A stretch of 64,000 bases of DNA from contig NZ_JAGPYK010000001.1 in assembly GCF_018070045.1 (NCBI RefSeq), positions 62,001-126,000 on the forward strand, read 5' to 3'. Every line of letters begins with the position of its first letter. The first letter of the stretch is position 1. The stretch comes from Micromonospora sp. U21. Lineage in GTDB: Bacteria > Actinomycetota > Actinomycetes > Mycobacteriales > Micromonosporaceae. A program made the position numbers and the translations under genes. Under the pieces are notes generated by a model. The model was not told where the DNA came from. It was given only the letters and a program-made list of their open reading frames with translations, and ran no database searches. This document shows positions 18,826-28,692 of the stretch, piece by piece.

Positions 18826-20097
18826 ATGGCATGGGCGGGTATCCGCGCCGGTATCGCGGCGCTGGCCGGTGCGGTGGCGCTTGTGGTCACCGCCGGCTTC
18901 CTGGTCGCCTCGTCCAAGACGACACGCTCGGAGGGTGAATCCGCGGGCCTGTGGTCAGCGCAGTCCCTCGCCCCCGTGCCGTATCTGAGCCCTTCCCGCA
19001 ACAGCGAGAGCGGCTTCGTCCACCCCGGGGTGCTGGTGCAGAGCGATCAGCTCGACTTCGCGCTCGGCAAGGTCAGAGCAGGCGAGGAGCCCTGGCATTC
19101 GGCGTGGCTCACCCTGCAACGTACCCGGTACGGGCAGTTGTCCTGGCAGGCGAGGCCGATCGCCAGCGTCGACTGTGGCTTCTACTCAAGGCCCGACACG
19201 GGATGCACCCAACAGACCGAGGACGCCGTTGCCGCTTACGCACACGCCTTGCTGTGGTTCTTCACCCGCGATCGTCGCTACGCCGAGAAGTCCATCGAGA
19301 TCATTGACGCCTGGTCGGGTGTGCTGAAGCGGCAGACCAACACCAACGCCCCCTTGCAGGCAGGATGGTCGGGTGCCTCGTTCGTGCGGGCGGCGGAGCT
19401 GATCAAGCACACGTACCCGGCGTGGCGGCCAGATCGGCTCGCCCGTGCGGAGCGCATGTTCCGTGACATCTACCTGCCGCTGGTGATGGGTGGAATCAAC
19501 CGCTACCGGGCGGGCAACTGGGAGCTGATCATGCTGGACGCGGCGGTCAGCATCGCGGTCTTCCTCGACGACCGTGCCGTCTTCACGAAGGCGGTCGATA
19601 TGTGGCGGAAGCGGCTGCGGGCGTACGTCTATCTGACGACCGACGGCCCGGTCCCCAAAGCGCCTGCCGGCGACTCGTTCAGCAGATCGCAGATCATCGA
19701 GTACTGGGGCGGGCAGACCAGGTTCGTGGACGGGCTCGCTCAGGAGACCTGTCGCGATTTCCTCCACACCGGCTGGGGCCTCGCGGCGGCTGCGCACGTC
19801 GCGGAGACCGCATGGATCCAGGGCCTGGATCTCTACGCCGAGGCGCGGCAGCGGCTCACCCGGGCGGTCGAGCTGCACTCCAGGTACGAGCTCGGCGAGC
19901 CGGTACCGCCGTGGTTGTGCGGTGGCCGCCTCCAGACCGGGTTGGATCCGTTACCCGAGGTCGCCTACAACCACTATTCGACAAGAATGGGGTTCAGCCT
20001 GCCCAGGACCAGGGAACTCCTCCTGGCCGACCGCCCGGCCGGCGCCAACTTCTTCTACGCGGCGGAAACGTTGACACACGCGGGAAATCCCCGCTGA
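18826..20097 (+). CDS. secreted or membrane-anchored alginate lyase-family protein
   Basis: 423 residues with one N-terminal hydrophobic segment (about 8-29), a signal anchor or uncleaved signal. The alpha-barrel core resembles polysaccharide lyase family 5 (alginate lyase, PF05426). Features are LLWFFTRDRRYAEKSIEIIDAW, LQAGWSGASFVRAAELIKHTYP and GNWELIMLDAAVSIAVFLDDR, with Asn, Arg and His residues typical of the lyase cleft. It probably trims or releases the exopolysaccharide made by the following genes; true alginate is unlikely to be the substrate. GGGGAG precedes the ATG. It is the first gene of the cluster after the rdgB terminator. Confidence 0.8.
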   Translation: MAWAGIRAGIAALAGAVALVVTAGFLVASSKTTRSEGESAGLWSAQSLAPVPYLSPSRNSESGFVHPGVLVQSDQLDFALGKVRAGEEPWHSAWLTLQRTRYGQLSWQARPIASVDCGFYSRPDTGCTQQTEDAVAAYAHALLWFFTRDRRYAEKSIEIIDAWSGVLKRQTNTNAPLQAGWSGASFVRAAELIKHTYPAWRPDRLARAERMFRDIYLPLVMGGINRYRAGNWELIMLDAAVSIAVFLDDRAVFTKAVDMWRKRLRAYVYLTTDGPVPKAPAGDSFSRSQIIEYWGGQTRFVDGLAQETCRDFLHTGWGLAAAAHVAETAWIQGLDLYAEARQRLTRAVELHSRYELGEPVPPWLCGGRLQTGLDPLPEVAYNHYSTRMGFSLPRTRELLLADRPAGANFFYAAETLTHAGNPR

Positions 20098-20351
20098 CAG
20101 CCTGACACCGCCCGTCTCCCGCGCAGGCGTGCGTCGATGCCTGTGCTCATCGCCAGCGCGCTGGGGCGCCCTCGTCTTGCTGCCCTCGATCCGCTGTCCG
20201 CGGATCCTCCGGGAGATCGCGGCCGGGCCGACGCCGGACACCGGACCATGGGTCCCGCCAGCGGCGTCTACGCTACCGAAACACGAGCAACTCTCGGACC
20301 GCGGCTGCCCTTCCGGCCTCGCGTGCCGTGCGATTCGAAGGAACAGGACAC

Positions 20352-21887
20352 ATGGTCGAACTGGCCTCCGCGGACAGGCCGCTCGGCGGGCCCGCGGGCA
20401 AGTTAACGGAGCCCTCGGAAGACCCCGCGCCGGAGAGTTCCGCGGGTCGGTTGACGCGCTGGTCCGTGCCGGCTGTACCCGCCCTCGCCGCAGTCCTCGT
20501 CGCGCTCTACGGTCTCGACCGTCGCCAGCTCTGGCGCGACGAGATCGCAACCTGGGTGGCGTCGACGAAGTCGCTACGGGGGCTGCAGGACCTGGTGGAG
20601 GGCACGGACGCCGTCATTGCCCCCTACTACCTGTTCATGCACGGCTGGATCGCGGTGTTCGGCGACTCCGAGGTGTCCATCCGGATGCCGTCCCTGCTCG
20701 CGATCGCTCTCGCCGCCGCGCTGACCGCAGCCATTGGCAGGAAGCTGTTCGACCCGGCGACCGGCCTGTTCGCCGGTCTGCTCGTCGCCGTCGTGCCGAC
20801 CATCTCGCGGTACGCCCAGGAGGCGCGACCCTACGCGCTCGCCGCCGCCGCCACCGTGCTCGGGACCCTGCTGCTCCTGCGCGCGGCGGAGCGGCCGTCG
20901 TGGCTGCGGTGGCTCGCCTATGCCGGCGTCGTCACCGTGGCCGGATTGATGCACCTGGTCGCACTGCTGCTGTTGCTCGCACATCTCGTGTACGTGGTGA
21001 GCCTTCGTGAAACCAAGGTGACCGTGCGCTGGTTCGCGGCGGCGGCCACGGGCGTCCTCCCCGTCCTTCCCGTCGCCTGGGTCGGGATCGACCAGGCCGG
21101 CCAGGTGGGGTGGATCCCGGAGGCCACCTGGGACAGCACCATCAACGAGATGGCACGGGTTACGGGCAGCATCCCCGTCGGCGCCATGATCGTCGGGCTG
21201 GCCGTCCTTGGTGCCTGCACGCTGGGACGCCGTGGGAGCCTGCTCGGCACCTGGGCGATCGGGCCGTTCTTCGTACTGCTTCTCATCTCGCCGGTGGCGG
21301 CGCTGCTCATCCACCGCTACGTGTTGTTCACCGTACCGGCGTGGTGCCTGTTGGCCGTCGCGACGGTGGCCCGCCAAGCGGGAACGCAGCGGAACACCGC
21401 GGCACCGAGGTGGAGGCAGCAAATGCTGCCGGCGATGCTGGTCCTGCTCTGCGTCGCCCTTGGACTTCCGGCACACGCGTCGAACCGGGAGATCGTCGCC
21501 TCGGGCGAACCCGATCTGCGGGGAGCGGTCGCGGTGATCACGGCGGAGGCCGCCGCCAACGATGCGATCGCCTTCCACGCAAAGTATCCAACCCGGCTGC
21601 GGGATGGCGTGGACTACTACCTGGGCCGGGCCGGTAGGCGGAGTCTGCCGACCGTCTTCACGGCCTGGCCCGGCGGCGCTCCAGCCTTCCCACGGCACTG
21701 CAAGGGCGGGGCGAAATGCGTCAGCTCCGCGGAGCGGTTGTGGCTGATCAGCACGTCGACTGCTGATGATCAACGTTCCGGCGTGCACCCGTCGCTGGAA
21801 AAACCCCTCGGCGCACTCGAACCGGTCCGTGTGGTCAAGCTCACCGGTGTCACGCTGTCGTTGTGGCGCTCCGCCCCGGCTGCCTGA
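20352..21887 (+). CDS. GT39/PMT-like membrane glycosyltransferase
   Basis: 511 residues from ATG 20352, nine bases after GAAGGA (20337-20342). About ten to eleven membrane helices. The first extracytoplasmic loop contains RRQLWRDEIATW with the Asp-Glu pair typical of GT-C glycosyltransferases of the PMT/ArnT type, which use polyprenyl-phosphate sugars outside the membrane. A soluble C-terminal segment follows the last helix. It probably adds a sugar to the cluster's polysaccharide or to a protein. Confidence 0.82.
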   Translation: MVELASADRPLGGPAGKLTEPSEDPAPESSAGRLTRWSVPAVPALAAVLVALYGLDRRQLWRDEIATWVASTKSLRGLQDLVEGTDAVIAPYYLFMHGWIAVFGDSEVSIRMPSLLAIALAAALTAAIGRKLFDPATGLFAGLLVAVVPTISRYAQEARPYALAAAATVLGTLLLLRAAERPSWLRWLAYAGVVTVAGLMHLVALLLLLAHLVYVVSLRETKVTVRWFAAAATGVLPVLPVAWVGIDQAGQVGWIPEATWDSTINEMARVTGSIPVGAMIVGLAVLGACTLGRRGSLLGTWAIGPFFVLLLISPVAALLIHRYVLFTVPAWCLLAVATVARQAGTQRNTAAPRWRQQMLPAMLVLLCVALGLPAHASNREIVASGEPDLRGAVAVITAEAAANDAIAFHAKYPTRLRDGVDYYLGRAGRRSLPTVFTAWPGGAPAFPRHCKGGAKCVSSAERLWLISTSTADDQRSGVHPSLEKPLGALEPVRVVKLTGVTLSLWRSAPAA

Positions 21888-22104
21888 CCAGAAGCGGAGC
21901 GCCGCCGAAGAAGCCGGTGACGGGGCTGGAGCGGGGTGCCGCGGAAGTGGTGACCTGAGCGACGGCCGCCCCGGCGTCCGAGGTGCCGGAAACCCGCTGA
22001 CCGGGGCGATTGCTGGCGCGGTCCGCCCCGCATCAGCCTGTCCCGGGTGCGATCCGAGGTCGCGTATAGTGCCCCCGGACAGAAGCTGCGGGGAGGATCG
22101 GGAC

Positions 22105-22164
22105 GTGGACAGCTACCTCGGGCATGCGCGGTCCGCGCCGCGACCGCTGGCCGCGTCCGGATGA
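22105..22164 (+). CDS. 19-codon leader ORF overlapping the Wzy start
   Basis: GTG 22105 lies eight bases after a near-ideal GGGGAGG (22090-22096). The ORF encodes 19 residues (VDSYLGHARSAPRPLAASG) and its TGA overlaps the ATG of the polymerase gene as ATGA. The polymerase itself lacks a good ribosome-binding site, so the short ORF may deliver ribosomes to it. The peptide has no recognisable function. Coding status is inferred from spacing only. Confidence 0.4.
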   Translation: MDSYLGHARSAPRPLAASG

Positions 22165-23570
22165 GCGGCCCGGCGTCGCTGCGCGCCGAGCCGGACCCGA
22201 CCCGTATCCCCGAACGGCGACGCCGCCTGGAGTTGCCGACGTGGTTCCTGGTCGCCACCGCGCTGGCCCTCATCGGCCTGAAGCCCCTGTTCGACATTCC
22301 CGGCGAGAAGACCGCGCACGACACCGTCGACCTGGGCTTCGTGGCGAGCACGGCGGGTGCCGTGCTCATGGTCGCCGCCTTTGTCCTCGTCGTCGCGATG
22401 ACCCGCAGGCTCCCGGGGAAGGTGACCCCCGCGCTGGTCGCGTTACTGACCCTGGGCCTGCTCTCGGTGGTCAGTCTGCTCGCAGTTCCCGCCCGGGAAG
22501 CGTTCATCGACCAGTTCGCGGTGACCGGCCTGCGGGACATCTTCGGCCCCTACGTCCCGCCGGCCAGGGGAACCCTGACCCAGGCGGCGCAGCTGGCCGT
22601 CGGCTTCGCGCCGATCACCCTGATCGCGGTCATGTACGCCAAGCCGGAGTGGTTCACCATGGACCGGATCCGCTGGGTGCTGCAACTGGTGCTGCTCGGT
22701 GCCGTGGCGCACTCCGTGATCGCCTGGCTCCAGGTCGCCGGCGTCGTGGACTACACCTTCTTCTTCAAGCTGCCCGGCGGCAACATCGGTCGCGCCTCGG
22801 GTGGTTACTTCCACCCGGCCTCACTCGGCCGACTGCTGATCTTCGCGGTCTTCATCCTGTACGTCGCCGGCGACCGGTTGCGACTCAAGCCGGTGTTCCG
22901 CTTCGGTCTCCTCGCGCTCATGGTCGGCACCACGGTGGTCACCACGCACCGGCTGACCATTCTCTGCGTGGGGATCCTCGTCGCGGCCATGGAGCTGCGA
23001 CGCCTTCCCGCGCTGCTGCGGTGGATTCGCCGGCTGCCCCTGCGGCTCACCGCCCCGGCCGTGCTGCTGCTGGTCGTGGGGCTGGTTGTCCTGCTGATTC
23101 GATGGGGTCCGTTCCTGTGGGCCCGGGCCCGGTTCCTGGTCACCCAGATCGGCTCGCTCAACCCCGACTCCAAGGACTTCATGCGCGGCCGGGGCGAGAT
23201 CTGGGTCGAGCTCTCCCAGGCGTGGCGGGACGCGCCGCTGGACGTCTGGCTTTTCGGGCTGGGCTACGAGCCGTGGAACACCCACAGCGATCCGATCCGC
23301 GTGTTCGTGGTGTGGGGCGTGCTCGGCCTGGCGTGCATGGCGGTGATCTGCACCGTCCTGTGGCGTACGACCGGTGAACTGCTCACCTTCGAGGGGCAGT
23401 GGGCGCTCGTCGTGCTCTATTTCACCGCGGCCGTCTTCGCGGTGACCCAGAAGCCGACCTCCTATTCGTACTTCATGTGGCTGTTCCTGTTCTCGCACAT
23501 CCTGGTTGTCGCGGTGTATCCACGCGCGGCTCTGACATCCGGTGCAGTCAGAAATGGTGACCATCCATGA
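22161..23570 (+). CDS. O-antigen ligase/Wzy-like polysaccharide polymerase
   Basis: 469 residues with about eleven to twelve membrane helices and one large extracytoplasmic loop containing GGYFHPASLGRLL, like the Wzy_C/WaaL family. A later loop, RGRGEIWVELSQAW...FGLGYEPWNTHSD, matches the R-x-W and G-x-G-x(n)-H pattern of these enzymes. It probably polymerises lipid-linked repeat units outside the membrane. The frame is open further upstream, but ATG 22161 overlaps the stop of a 19-codon ORF. Its own stop overlaps the next gene by four bases (ATGA). Confidence 0.82.
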   Translation: MSGPASLRAEPDPTRIPERRRRLELPTWFLVATALALIGLKPLFDIPGEKTAHDTVDLGFVASTAGAVLMVAAFVLVVAMTRRLPGKVTPALVALLTLGLLSVVSLLAVPAREAFIDQFAVTGLRDIFGPYVPPARGTLTQAAQLAVGFAPITLIAVMYAKPEWFTMDRIRWVLQLVLLGAVAHSVIAWLQVAGVVDYTFFFKLPGGNIGRASGGYFHPASLGRLLIFAVFILYVAGDRLRLKPVFRFGLLALMVGTTVVTTHRLTILCVGILVAAMELRRLPALLRWIRRLPLRLTAPAVLLLVVGLVVLLIRWGPFLWARARFLVTQIGSLNPDSKDFMRGRGEIWVELSQAWRDAPLDVWLFGLGYEPWNTHSDPIRVFVVWGVLGLACMAVICTVLWRTTGELLTFEGQWALVVLYFTAAVFAVTQKPTSYSYFMWLFLFSHILVVAVYPRAALTSGAVRNGDHP

Positions 23571-24523
23571 ATCCCCCCTTGTTCATTTCCTGGAAGCGTT
23601 ATCAACGGCGTTCCGACGTGCTCGCCGAGGCGCTCGGCGCCGAGTTGGTGTGGCGTCCGCACCGGGCGACGTCGAAGGTGTTGCGCCCCTCTGACTACCT
23701 GGCCCACAGCCGCGAGGACCTGGCCCTGATCCGGTCCCGGCGGCCGTCCTTCGTCGTCGCGCAGGCCCAGCCGCACCTGTCCGCGCTGGCTCCGCACCGG
23801 GCCAAGGTGCCGTACGTTGTGGACGCGCACAACGGGCAGTTCCAGTCGTGGTGGCGCAAGGTGCCCGGCACCGAGCGGATCCTGCGGGGTGCGCGGCTCG
23901 TGCTGACCCACAACCGCGAAGCCGACGTCCTCGCCCGTGAGGCGTTTCCCGGTCTGCGGACCCTGGTTGTGCACGACCCGCTGCGGCCCATCGCGCCCGC
24001 CGCGCCGCGCGACTGGGTCTTCGTGGTGGCCTCCGCGGCCGCCGACGAACCGATGGATGTGCTCTTCGACGCGATCGAGGAGGCAGCCGAGATCACCTTC
24101 GCCACGACCGCGCCCCTGCACCGCCTGCCCGAGCCGCTGCGTCAGCGCGCGGCGGCCCTGCCCAACCTGATCGGCCTGGGCTTCCTGGACCTCCCCGATT
24201 ACGAGGCGGCGCTCGCCGGAGCCCGCGCCGTGGTCGTGCTGACCGACCGGGACGCCTGTCAGCCAAGTGGCGCGTGCGAGGCGTTGAGCGCCGGCAGGCC
24301 ACTGGTGCTGTCCCGTACCAACACCACCACGAACCTCTTCGGCGGTTTCGCCACGCTGGTCGCCAACGAGTCCGCCGCGCTGGCCGACGGGGTACGGGCG
24401 GCCGTCCGGCCGGACCCGACCATCCCTGACCGGATCGCCGCGGTGCGAGAGGCGTGGATCCGGCGCACCGCGCTGGAGCTGGAGCAGGTGCGGTCGGCCG
24501 TCGCGGCCGAGGTGGCCCGATGA
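23567..24523 (+). CDS. GT4-like glycosyltransferase
   Basis: 318 residues, cytoplasmic, GT-B fold. The N-terminal half has VVDAHNGQFQSWWRKVPG and LVLTHNREADVLA. The C-terminal half has LGFLDLPDYEAALAGARAVVVLTDRD and PSGACEALSAGRPLVLSRT, where the family EX7E-type nucleotide-sugar site would be. One Glu of the motif is replaced, as in divergent GT4 members. It is likely to transfer one sugar of the repeat unit. It overlaps the polymerase (ATGA) and its own stop overlaps a 14-codon ORF. Confidence 0.75.
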   Translation: MNPPLFISWKRYQRRSDVLAEALGAELVWRPHRATSKVLRPSDYLAHSREDLALIRSRRPSFVVAQAQPHLSALAPHRAKVPYVVDAHNGQFQSWWRKVPGTERILRGARLVLTHNREADVLAREAFPGLRTLVVHDPLRPIAPAAPRDWVFVVASAAADEPMDVLFDAIEEAAEITFATTAPLHRLPEPLRQRAAALPNLIGLGFLDLPDYEAALAGARAVVVLTDRDACQPSGACEALSAGRPLVLSRTNTTTNLFGGFATLVANESAALADGVRAAVRPDPTIPDRIAAVREAWIRRTALELEQVRSAVAAEVAR

Positions 24524-24564
24524 GAGCCTCCCACCTCTTACAGCGGCGGGCCGCCGACCGATGA
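24520..24564 (+). CDS. 14-codon bridging ORF between glycosyltransferase and flippase
   Basis: ATG 24520 overlaps the glycosyltransferase stop (ATGA) and follows GAGGTGG. After 14 codons (MRASHLLQRRAADR) its TGA overlaps the flippase ATG, again as ATGA. It exactly fills the 37-base gap, so terminating ribosomes could restart twice. Real translation is unproven. Confidence 0.35.
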   Translation: MRASHLLQRRAADR

Positions 24565-25916
24565 CCCTGCTCGAGACCAGGTCCGCGCCTCGTGGCCGCT
24601 CGCGCGGCCTCGCCCGTCGGCTGCGGCAACTTGGTCTGCTCGGGATCAGCCAGGTCGGGCTCACCCTGATCGCGTTCGTGACGCAGGTGCTGCTTGCCCG
24701 CAGCCTGGACCAGGCCCAGTTCGGCGCCTTCATGTCCGTCCTGTCGCTGATGACCCTCGCCGGCCCCGTCGCGCTCTTCGGCATCGCCGAGTTCTGGTTG
24801 CAGCGGTTCGGACGCGAGGGACCGCGGGCGGTGCGTTGGGTGCGGCCGTCGATCGCGCTGGTGCTCGCCTGTTCCGGTCTCCAGATCGCGGTGATGGTGA
24901 CCTGGGCCCTGCTGGACGGGGGCGACCAGACCCTCAGCGGCCTGCGGATCCTCCTGGCGCCGGTCATCCTCGCGCAGGCCGGCATGGCGTTGTCGGTCTC
25001 GGTGCTCCAGTTGCGCGGTGCCTACGGCCCGCTGTCCGTGTTGCAACTCGTCCCGCACGCCGGACGGCTCCTCGTCGCGGTGCTCACCGTGGTCGCCGGT
25101 CTCTCGGCGCTGGCCGCAGCGACCGGGTACGGCCTCGTGGCTGCGGTGACGGTCGTGCTCAGCGCAGTGGTGATCGCGCCGTTCGCTCGCGGACGTGGGC
25201 CGTTGGAGGGCTACCCGTCAGGCGACATGCGACCGGGGCGTCCGCCCCGGCTGCGCCACCTGCTCGGCGGTGCCGCGCCCTTCATGCTCGGCAGTCTCTT
25301 CTACCTGCTCGGCATGAACCTGGGTGTCGTCGTCAGCGCCGAGTTCCTCAGTGCCCGGGCCGCTGCGGTCTTCGCCGTGCCGATGACGTTGCTGACGGCG
25401 ATCTACCTGCTGCCCCGCGTGGTCTACCAGCAGTACTTCCTGGCGAAGCTGCACCGGTGGTCACGCTCCGACCGGGAGGCCGTCCTCATCGCCTACCGCG
25501 CCGGCACGGTGGGGATGATCGCGCTCGGTCTGCTGATCGGTGTCATCGTCGCCGTCGGCGGCCGGTACGCCATCCCGCTGCTCTTCGGCGCCGCGTACCA
25601 CGAGTCCGTCCCGGTGATGGCGCTGCTCGCGCTCGCGATCCCGCTCCGTTTCGGCTCGGCCAGTGTCGCGTCCCTGCTGACCAGCGGTGGGCTGCTCCGC
25701 AAGAAGGTTCTCTACCAGGGCCTGGGCTCGGTCGTCTTCCTTGGCACGCTGGCCCTCGCGATCCCGCCGTTCGGCGTGGTCGGCGCGGCCCTGGCCACGG
25801 TCCTGTCGGAGGCGATCCTCCTCGTCCTGTTCTGGTCGTCCGTGAAGCGCAATGTGGTGGCGGAAGCTCCGCTCCCGTCCTGGGCCGAGATTCGTCGGCG
25901 TCTGACGAAGGGATGA
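24561..25916 (+). CDS. Wzx-like oligosaccharide flippase
   Basis: 451 residues with about twelve to fourteen membrane helices and the MOP/polysaccharide transporter layout (LGLLGISQVGLTLIAFVTQ start, ARSLDQAQFGAF, RVVYQQYFLAKL). It should flip undecaprenyl-linked repeat units across the membrane for the polymerase two genes upstream. The start overlaps a 14-codon ORF. The stop overlaps a three-codon ATG-ACA-CGG-TGA, whose TGA in turn overlaps the next GTG. Confidence 0.87.
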   Translation: MTLLETRSAPRGRSRGLARRLRQLGLLGISQVGLTLIAFVTQVLLARSLDQAQFGAFMSVLSLMTLAGPVALFGIAEFWLQRFGREGPRAVRWVRPSIALVLACSGLQIAVMVTWALLDGGDQTLSGLRILLAPVILAQAGMALSVSVLQLRGAYGPLSVLQLVPHAGRLLVAVLTVVAGLSALAAATGYGLVAAVTVVLSAVVIAPFARGRGPLEGYPSGDMRPGRPPRLRHLLGGAAPFMLGSLFYLLGMNLGVVVSAEFLSARAAAVFAVPMTLLTAIYLLPRVVYQQYFLAKLHRWSRSDREAVLIAYRAGTVGMIALGLLIGVIVAVGGRYAIPLLFGAAYHESVPVMALLALAIPLRFGSASVASLLTSGGLLRKKVLYQGLGSVVFLGTLALAIPPFGVVGAALATVLSEAILLVLFWSSVKRNVVAEAPLPSWAEIRRRLTKG

Positions 25917-25920
25917 CACG

Positions 25921-27075
25921 GTGAGTGTGGACCGAAGGTCGGGCGCAGCCCGCCGGCCCCTGGTGGTGGGGTATTACGGCATGCAGAACGTGGGGGACAA
26001 CGCGTTCTGCGTCATCGTCGACTGGGCCCTGGCCCGCTACTGGGGCACGGAGGCGCCGACGTTCGCCGCGCCACCGCTGGTGGACCTGCCGGCGGACCGT
26101 GCCGGGATGAGTCAGGCCCTCTTCGAGTCGCTCGACCCGGTACGCCGGGCCGGGAAGCTGCTCAACAAGGCCAGCCTGCTCGGCGGCGCGACCATGCTGC
26201 TCTTCGGCGGCGGCTCGGTGTTCCGCGACATGGGGCCGTTCAGTGAGAAGAAGGTCTTCGCCGCCTGGTCGAGGGTTTCCAAGCGTCCCATCGCGGCGGT
26301 CGGGGTGTCCGTCGGGCCGTTCGTCTCGTCGGCTGCTCAGCAGCGGCTCGCGGAGGTGTTCCGGCATGTCGACTATGTCGGGGTGCGCGACACCGCGTCC
26401 GTGGACCGGCTCCGCGACATCGGCTATCCGGGCCTGGTCGTTCCCGCCGGTGACCTCGCCGGCCTCCTGCCCGAGGCGCTCGGCGACGTCGCGCCCGCGC
26501 CGGTGCCGAGGGTGCCGGGCCGGGCTCGGCTCGGCGTGACGCTGCTCGGGTCCGACACCGACCTGCCCGAGCCGGAGCAGCGGCGGCGGGAGCAGGCACT
26601 GATCTCGGGCATCCGCTCGTTCGTCGACGCCGAGCCCGTCGACGTGACGATCTTCGTCTTCAACACCCACCCGGTCCGCGGCGACGTCGGGCCCAGCGAG
26701 CGGCTCCGGGCCGCCCTGGGGGGACGCTGCGACGTGCGTACCGTCACCGCCGACGACGGCGTCCGGGCGGTCTGGAGCGAGATGCGGACGTGCGACATCG
26801 GCCTACACATGCGGATGCACGGCGGCATCTTCTCCTATGTCGCGGACGTTCCGTTCGCCCTCGTGCCGTACCACCGCAAGTGCGCGGACTTTCTGGACGA
26901 GATCGGCCAGCCGGCTAACCGGCGGCTTCCGGCGCAGCCGGAGGAGCCGGCGGAGGTCCACAAGGTCCTCGCCAACCTCCTCGCCACCGGCGAACGGCCC
27001 CGGCTGGACCTGACGGAGTTCGCCCACCGGGCCAGGCTGAACTTCACCCGAGCCCCCTGGGCCATGTCCGGCTGA
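25921..27075 (+). CDS. polysaccharide pyruvyl transferase family protein
   Basis: 384 residues of the CsaB/WcaK fold. The N-terminal GYYGMQNVGDNAF is the family's G-x-x-N-x-G-D motif, LLFGGGSVFRDMG binds the acceptor or donor phosphate, and DIGLHMRMHGGIFSY with its His pair is the C-terminal signature. It probably adds ketal-linked pyruvate from phosphoenolpyruvate to a sugar of the polysaccharide, giving it negative charge. GTG 25921 is preceded by AAGGGATG. It ends the plus-strand polysaccharide block; the hut operon converges on it. Confidence 0.87.
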   Translation: MSVDRRSGAARRPLVVGYYGMQNVGDNAFCVIVDWALARYWGTEAPTFAAPPLVDLPADRAGMSQALFESLDPVRRAGKLLNKASLLGGATMLLFGGGSVFRDMGPFSEKKVFAAWSRVSKRPIAAVGVSVGPFVSSAAQQRLAEVFRHVDYVGVRDTASVDRLRDIGYPGLVVPAGDLAGLLPEALGDVAPAPVPRVPGRARLGVTLLGSDTDLPEPEQRRREQALISGIRSFVDAEPVDVTIFVFNTHPVRGDVGPSERLRAALGGRCDVRTVTADDGVRAVWSEMRTCDIGLHMRMHGGIFSYVADVPFALVPYHRKCADFLDEIGQPANRRLPAQPEEPAEVHKVLANLLATGERPRLDLTEFAHRARLNFTRAPWAMSG

Positions 27076-27153
27076 ACGCTGTGGCCGGCCGGGCCGACCG
27101 AGGTGCTGCCGTCCGCCGCCTGACCCGCGGCGGCGGCAGCACCCCCCGGGAGC

Positions 27154-28692
27154 TCAGGCCAGCGGACCGATCTCCCGTTCGATGGCGGTACGCAGGTCGC
27201 GGTCGGACACCGTGCGGCGGGCCGCCTCCATCGCCGGAGCGAGGAAGATGTCCGGACCGGGCTCGCCGGCGAACGCCTGTACCGCCTCGACCGCGGCCCG
27301 GCCGGCCGGCGACGGCACCAGCGGAGCGCGCAGCTGAAGGCCGCGCACCGCGGCCAGCAGCTCGACCGCGAGCACGCTGGACAGGTTGTCCAGCACGGTG
27401 CGCAGCTTCTTGGCCGCCGCCCAGCCCATCGAGACGTGGTCCTCCTGCATGCCGCTGGTGGGCAGGGAGTCCACCGAGGCGGGCGCGGCCAGCCGGCGGT
27501 TCTCCGCGACGATCCCGGCCGCCGTGTACTGGGCGATCATCAGCCCGGAGTTGACCCCGGCGTCGGGGGAGAGGAACGCCGGCAGCTCCCGGGACCGGGT
27601 GACGTCCAGCAGACGGTCCACCCGCCGCTCGGCGATCGCCCCCACCTCGGCGGCGGCGATGGCCAGGAAGTCCGCGGCGAAGCCGAGCGGAGCGCCGTGG
27701 AAGTTCCCGGTCGACTCGACCCGGCCGTCCGGCAGCACCACCGGGTTGTCCACCACCGAGACCAGCTCGCGGTCGGCCACCGTCCGCGCGAAATCCAGCG
27801 TGTCCCGGGCAGCCCCGGCCACCTGCGGCGCGCAGCGCATCGAGTACGCGTCCTGCACCGCGTGCGCCAGGTCGTCCCGGTGCGAGTCCATCACCCGGGA
27901 GTCCTGGAGCAGCCGGTGGATGTTCGCCGCCGAGGCCGCCTGCCCAGGGTGCGGACGGATGGCGTGCAGCTCGGGCAGGAACGGCCGCTCGGAACCGAGC
28001 ATCGCCTCGATGCCCAGCGCGGCCGTCACGTCGGCCATGGTGAACAGGTGCGCGGCGTCGTGGATGGCCATCAACAGCATGCCGAGCATGCCGTCGGTGC
28101 CGTTGATCAGTGCCAGCCCCTCCTTTGCGGCCAGCTCGATCGGCTTGAGCCCGGCGCCGGTCAGCACGTCGGCCGCGTCCTGCCGCTCGCCGCTCGGACC
28201 GAGCACCCAGCCCTCGCCGAGCAGCACCAGCGCGCAGTGCGCCAGCGGCGCCAGGTCACCCGAGGCGCCCAGCGAACCGTGCTCCGGCACCCACGGGGTG
28301 ATGTCATGGTTGAGCAGGTCGAGCAGCGCCTCGGCGACCAGCGGGCGGACCCCGGAGTGGCCGAGCGCGAGCGAGCGGACCCGCAGCAGCATCATCGCCC
28401 GGACCACCTCGCGCGGCATCGGCGCGCCCACCCCGGCGGCGTGCGAGCGGATCAGCGCGTGCTGGAGTTCGGCCCGGCGCTCCGGGGCGACGAACGTGTT
28501 GGCGAGCGCCCCGAAACCGGTGGAGACCCCGTAGACGGGGCGGCCGGACGACTCGATGCCGTCCACGATGGCCCGGCTGGTCGCCATCGCGTCGACGGTG
28601 GCCGGGTCGAGGACGACCTTGGCGGTGCCGCGGGCCACCGCGAGCACGTCGGCGGGGGAGACCCCGGTGGGCTGGATGGTCACGGTCGTCAT
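27154..28692 (-). CDS. hutH: histidine ammonia-lyase
   Basis: 512 residues from ATG 28692. The MIO cofactor triad Ala-Ser-Gly is in [14 protein letters not shown] (about residues 142-144). The active-site Tyr lies in [10 protein letters not shown], and the family block [14 protein letters not shown] is present. It removes ammonia from L-histidine to give urocanate. A longer upstream open frame is only GC-driven. Start and hutI stop overlap by four bases (ATGA). It is the last gene of the hut operon even though it catalyses the first step. Confidence 0.97.
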   Translation of the reverse strand: MTTVTIQPTGVSPADVLAVARGTAKVVLDPATVDAMATSRAIVDGIESSGRPVYGVSTGFGALANTFVAPERRAELQHALIRSHAAGVGAPMPREVVRAMMLLRVRSLALGHSGVRPLVAEALLDLLNHDITPWVPEHGSLGASGDLAPLAHCALVLLGEGWVLGPSGERQDAADVLTGAGLKPIELAAKEGLALINGTDGMLGMLLMAIHDAAHLFTMADVTAALGIEAMLGSERPFLPELHAIRPHPGQAASAANIHRLLQDSRVMDSHRDDLAHAVQDAYSMRCAPQVAGAARDTLDFARTVADRELVSVVDNPVVLPDGRVESTGNFHGAPLGFAADFLAIAAAEVGAIAERRVDRLLDVTRSRELPAFLSPDAGVNSGLMIAQYTAAGIVAENRRLAAPASVDSLPTSGMQEDHVSMGWAAAKKLRTVLDNLSSVLAVELLAAVRGLQLRAPLVPSPAGRAAVEAVQAFAGEPGPDIFLAPAMEAARRTVSDRDLRTAIEREIGPLA

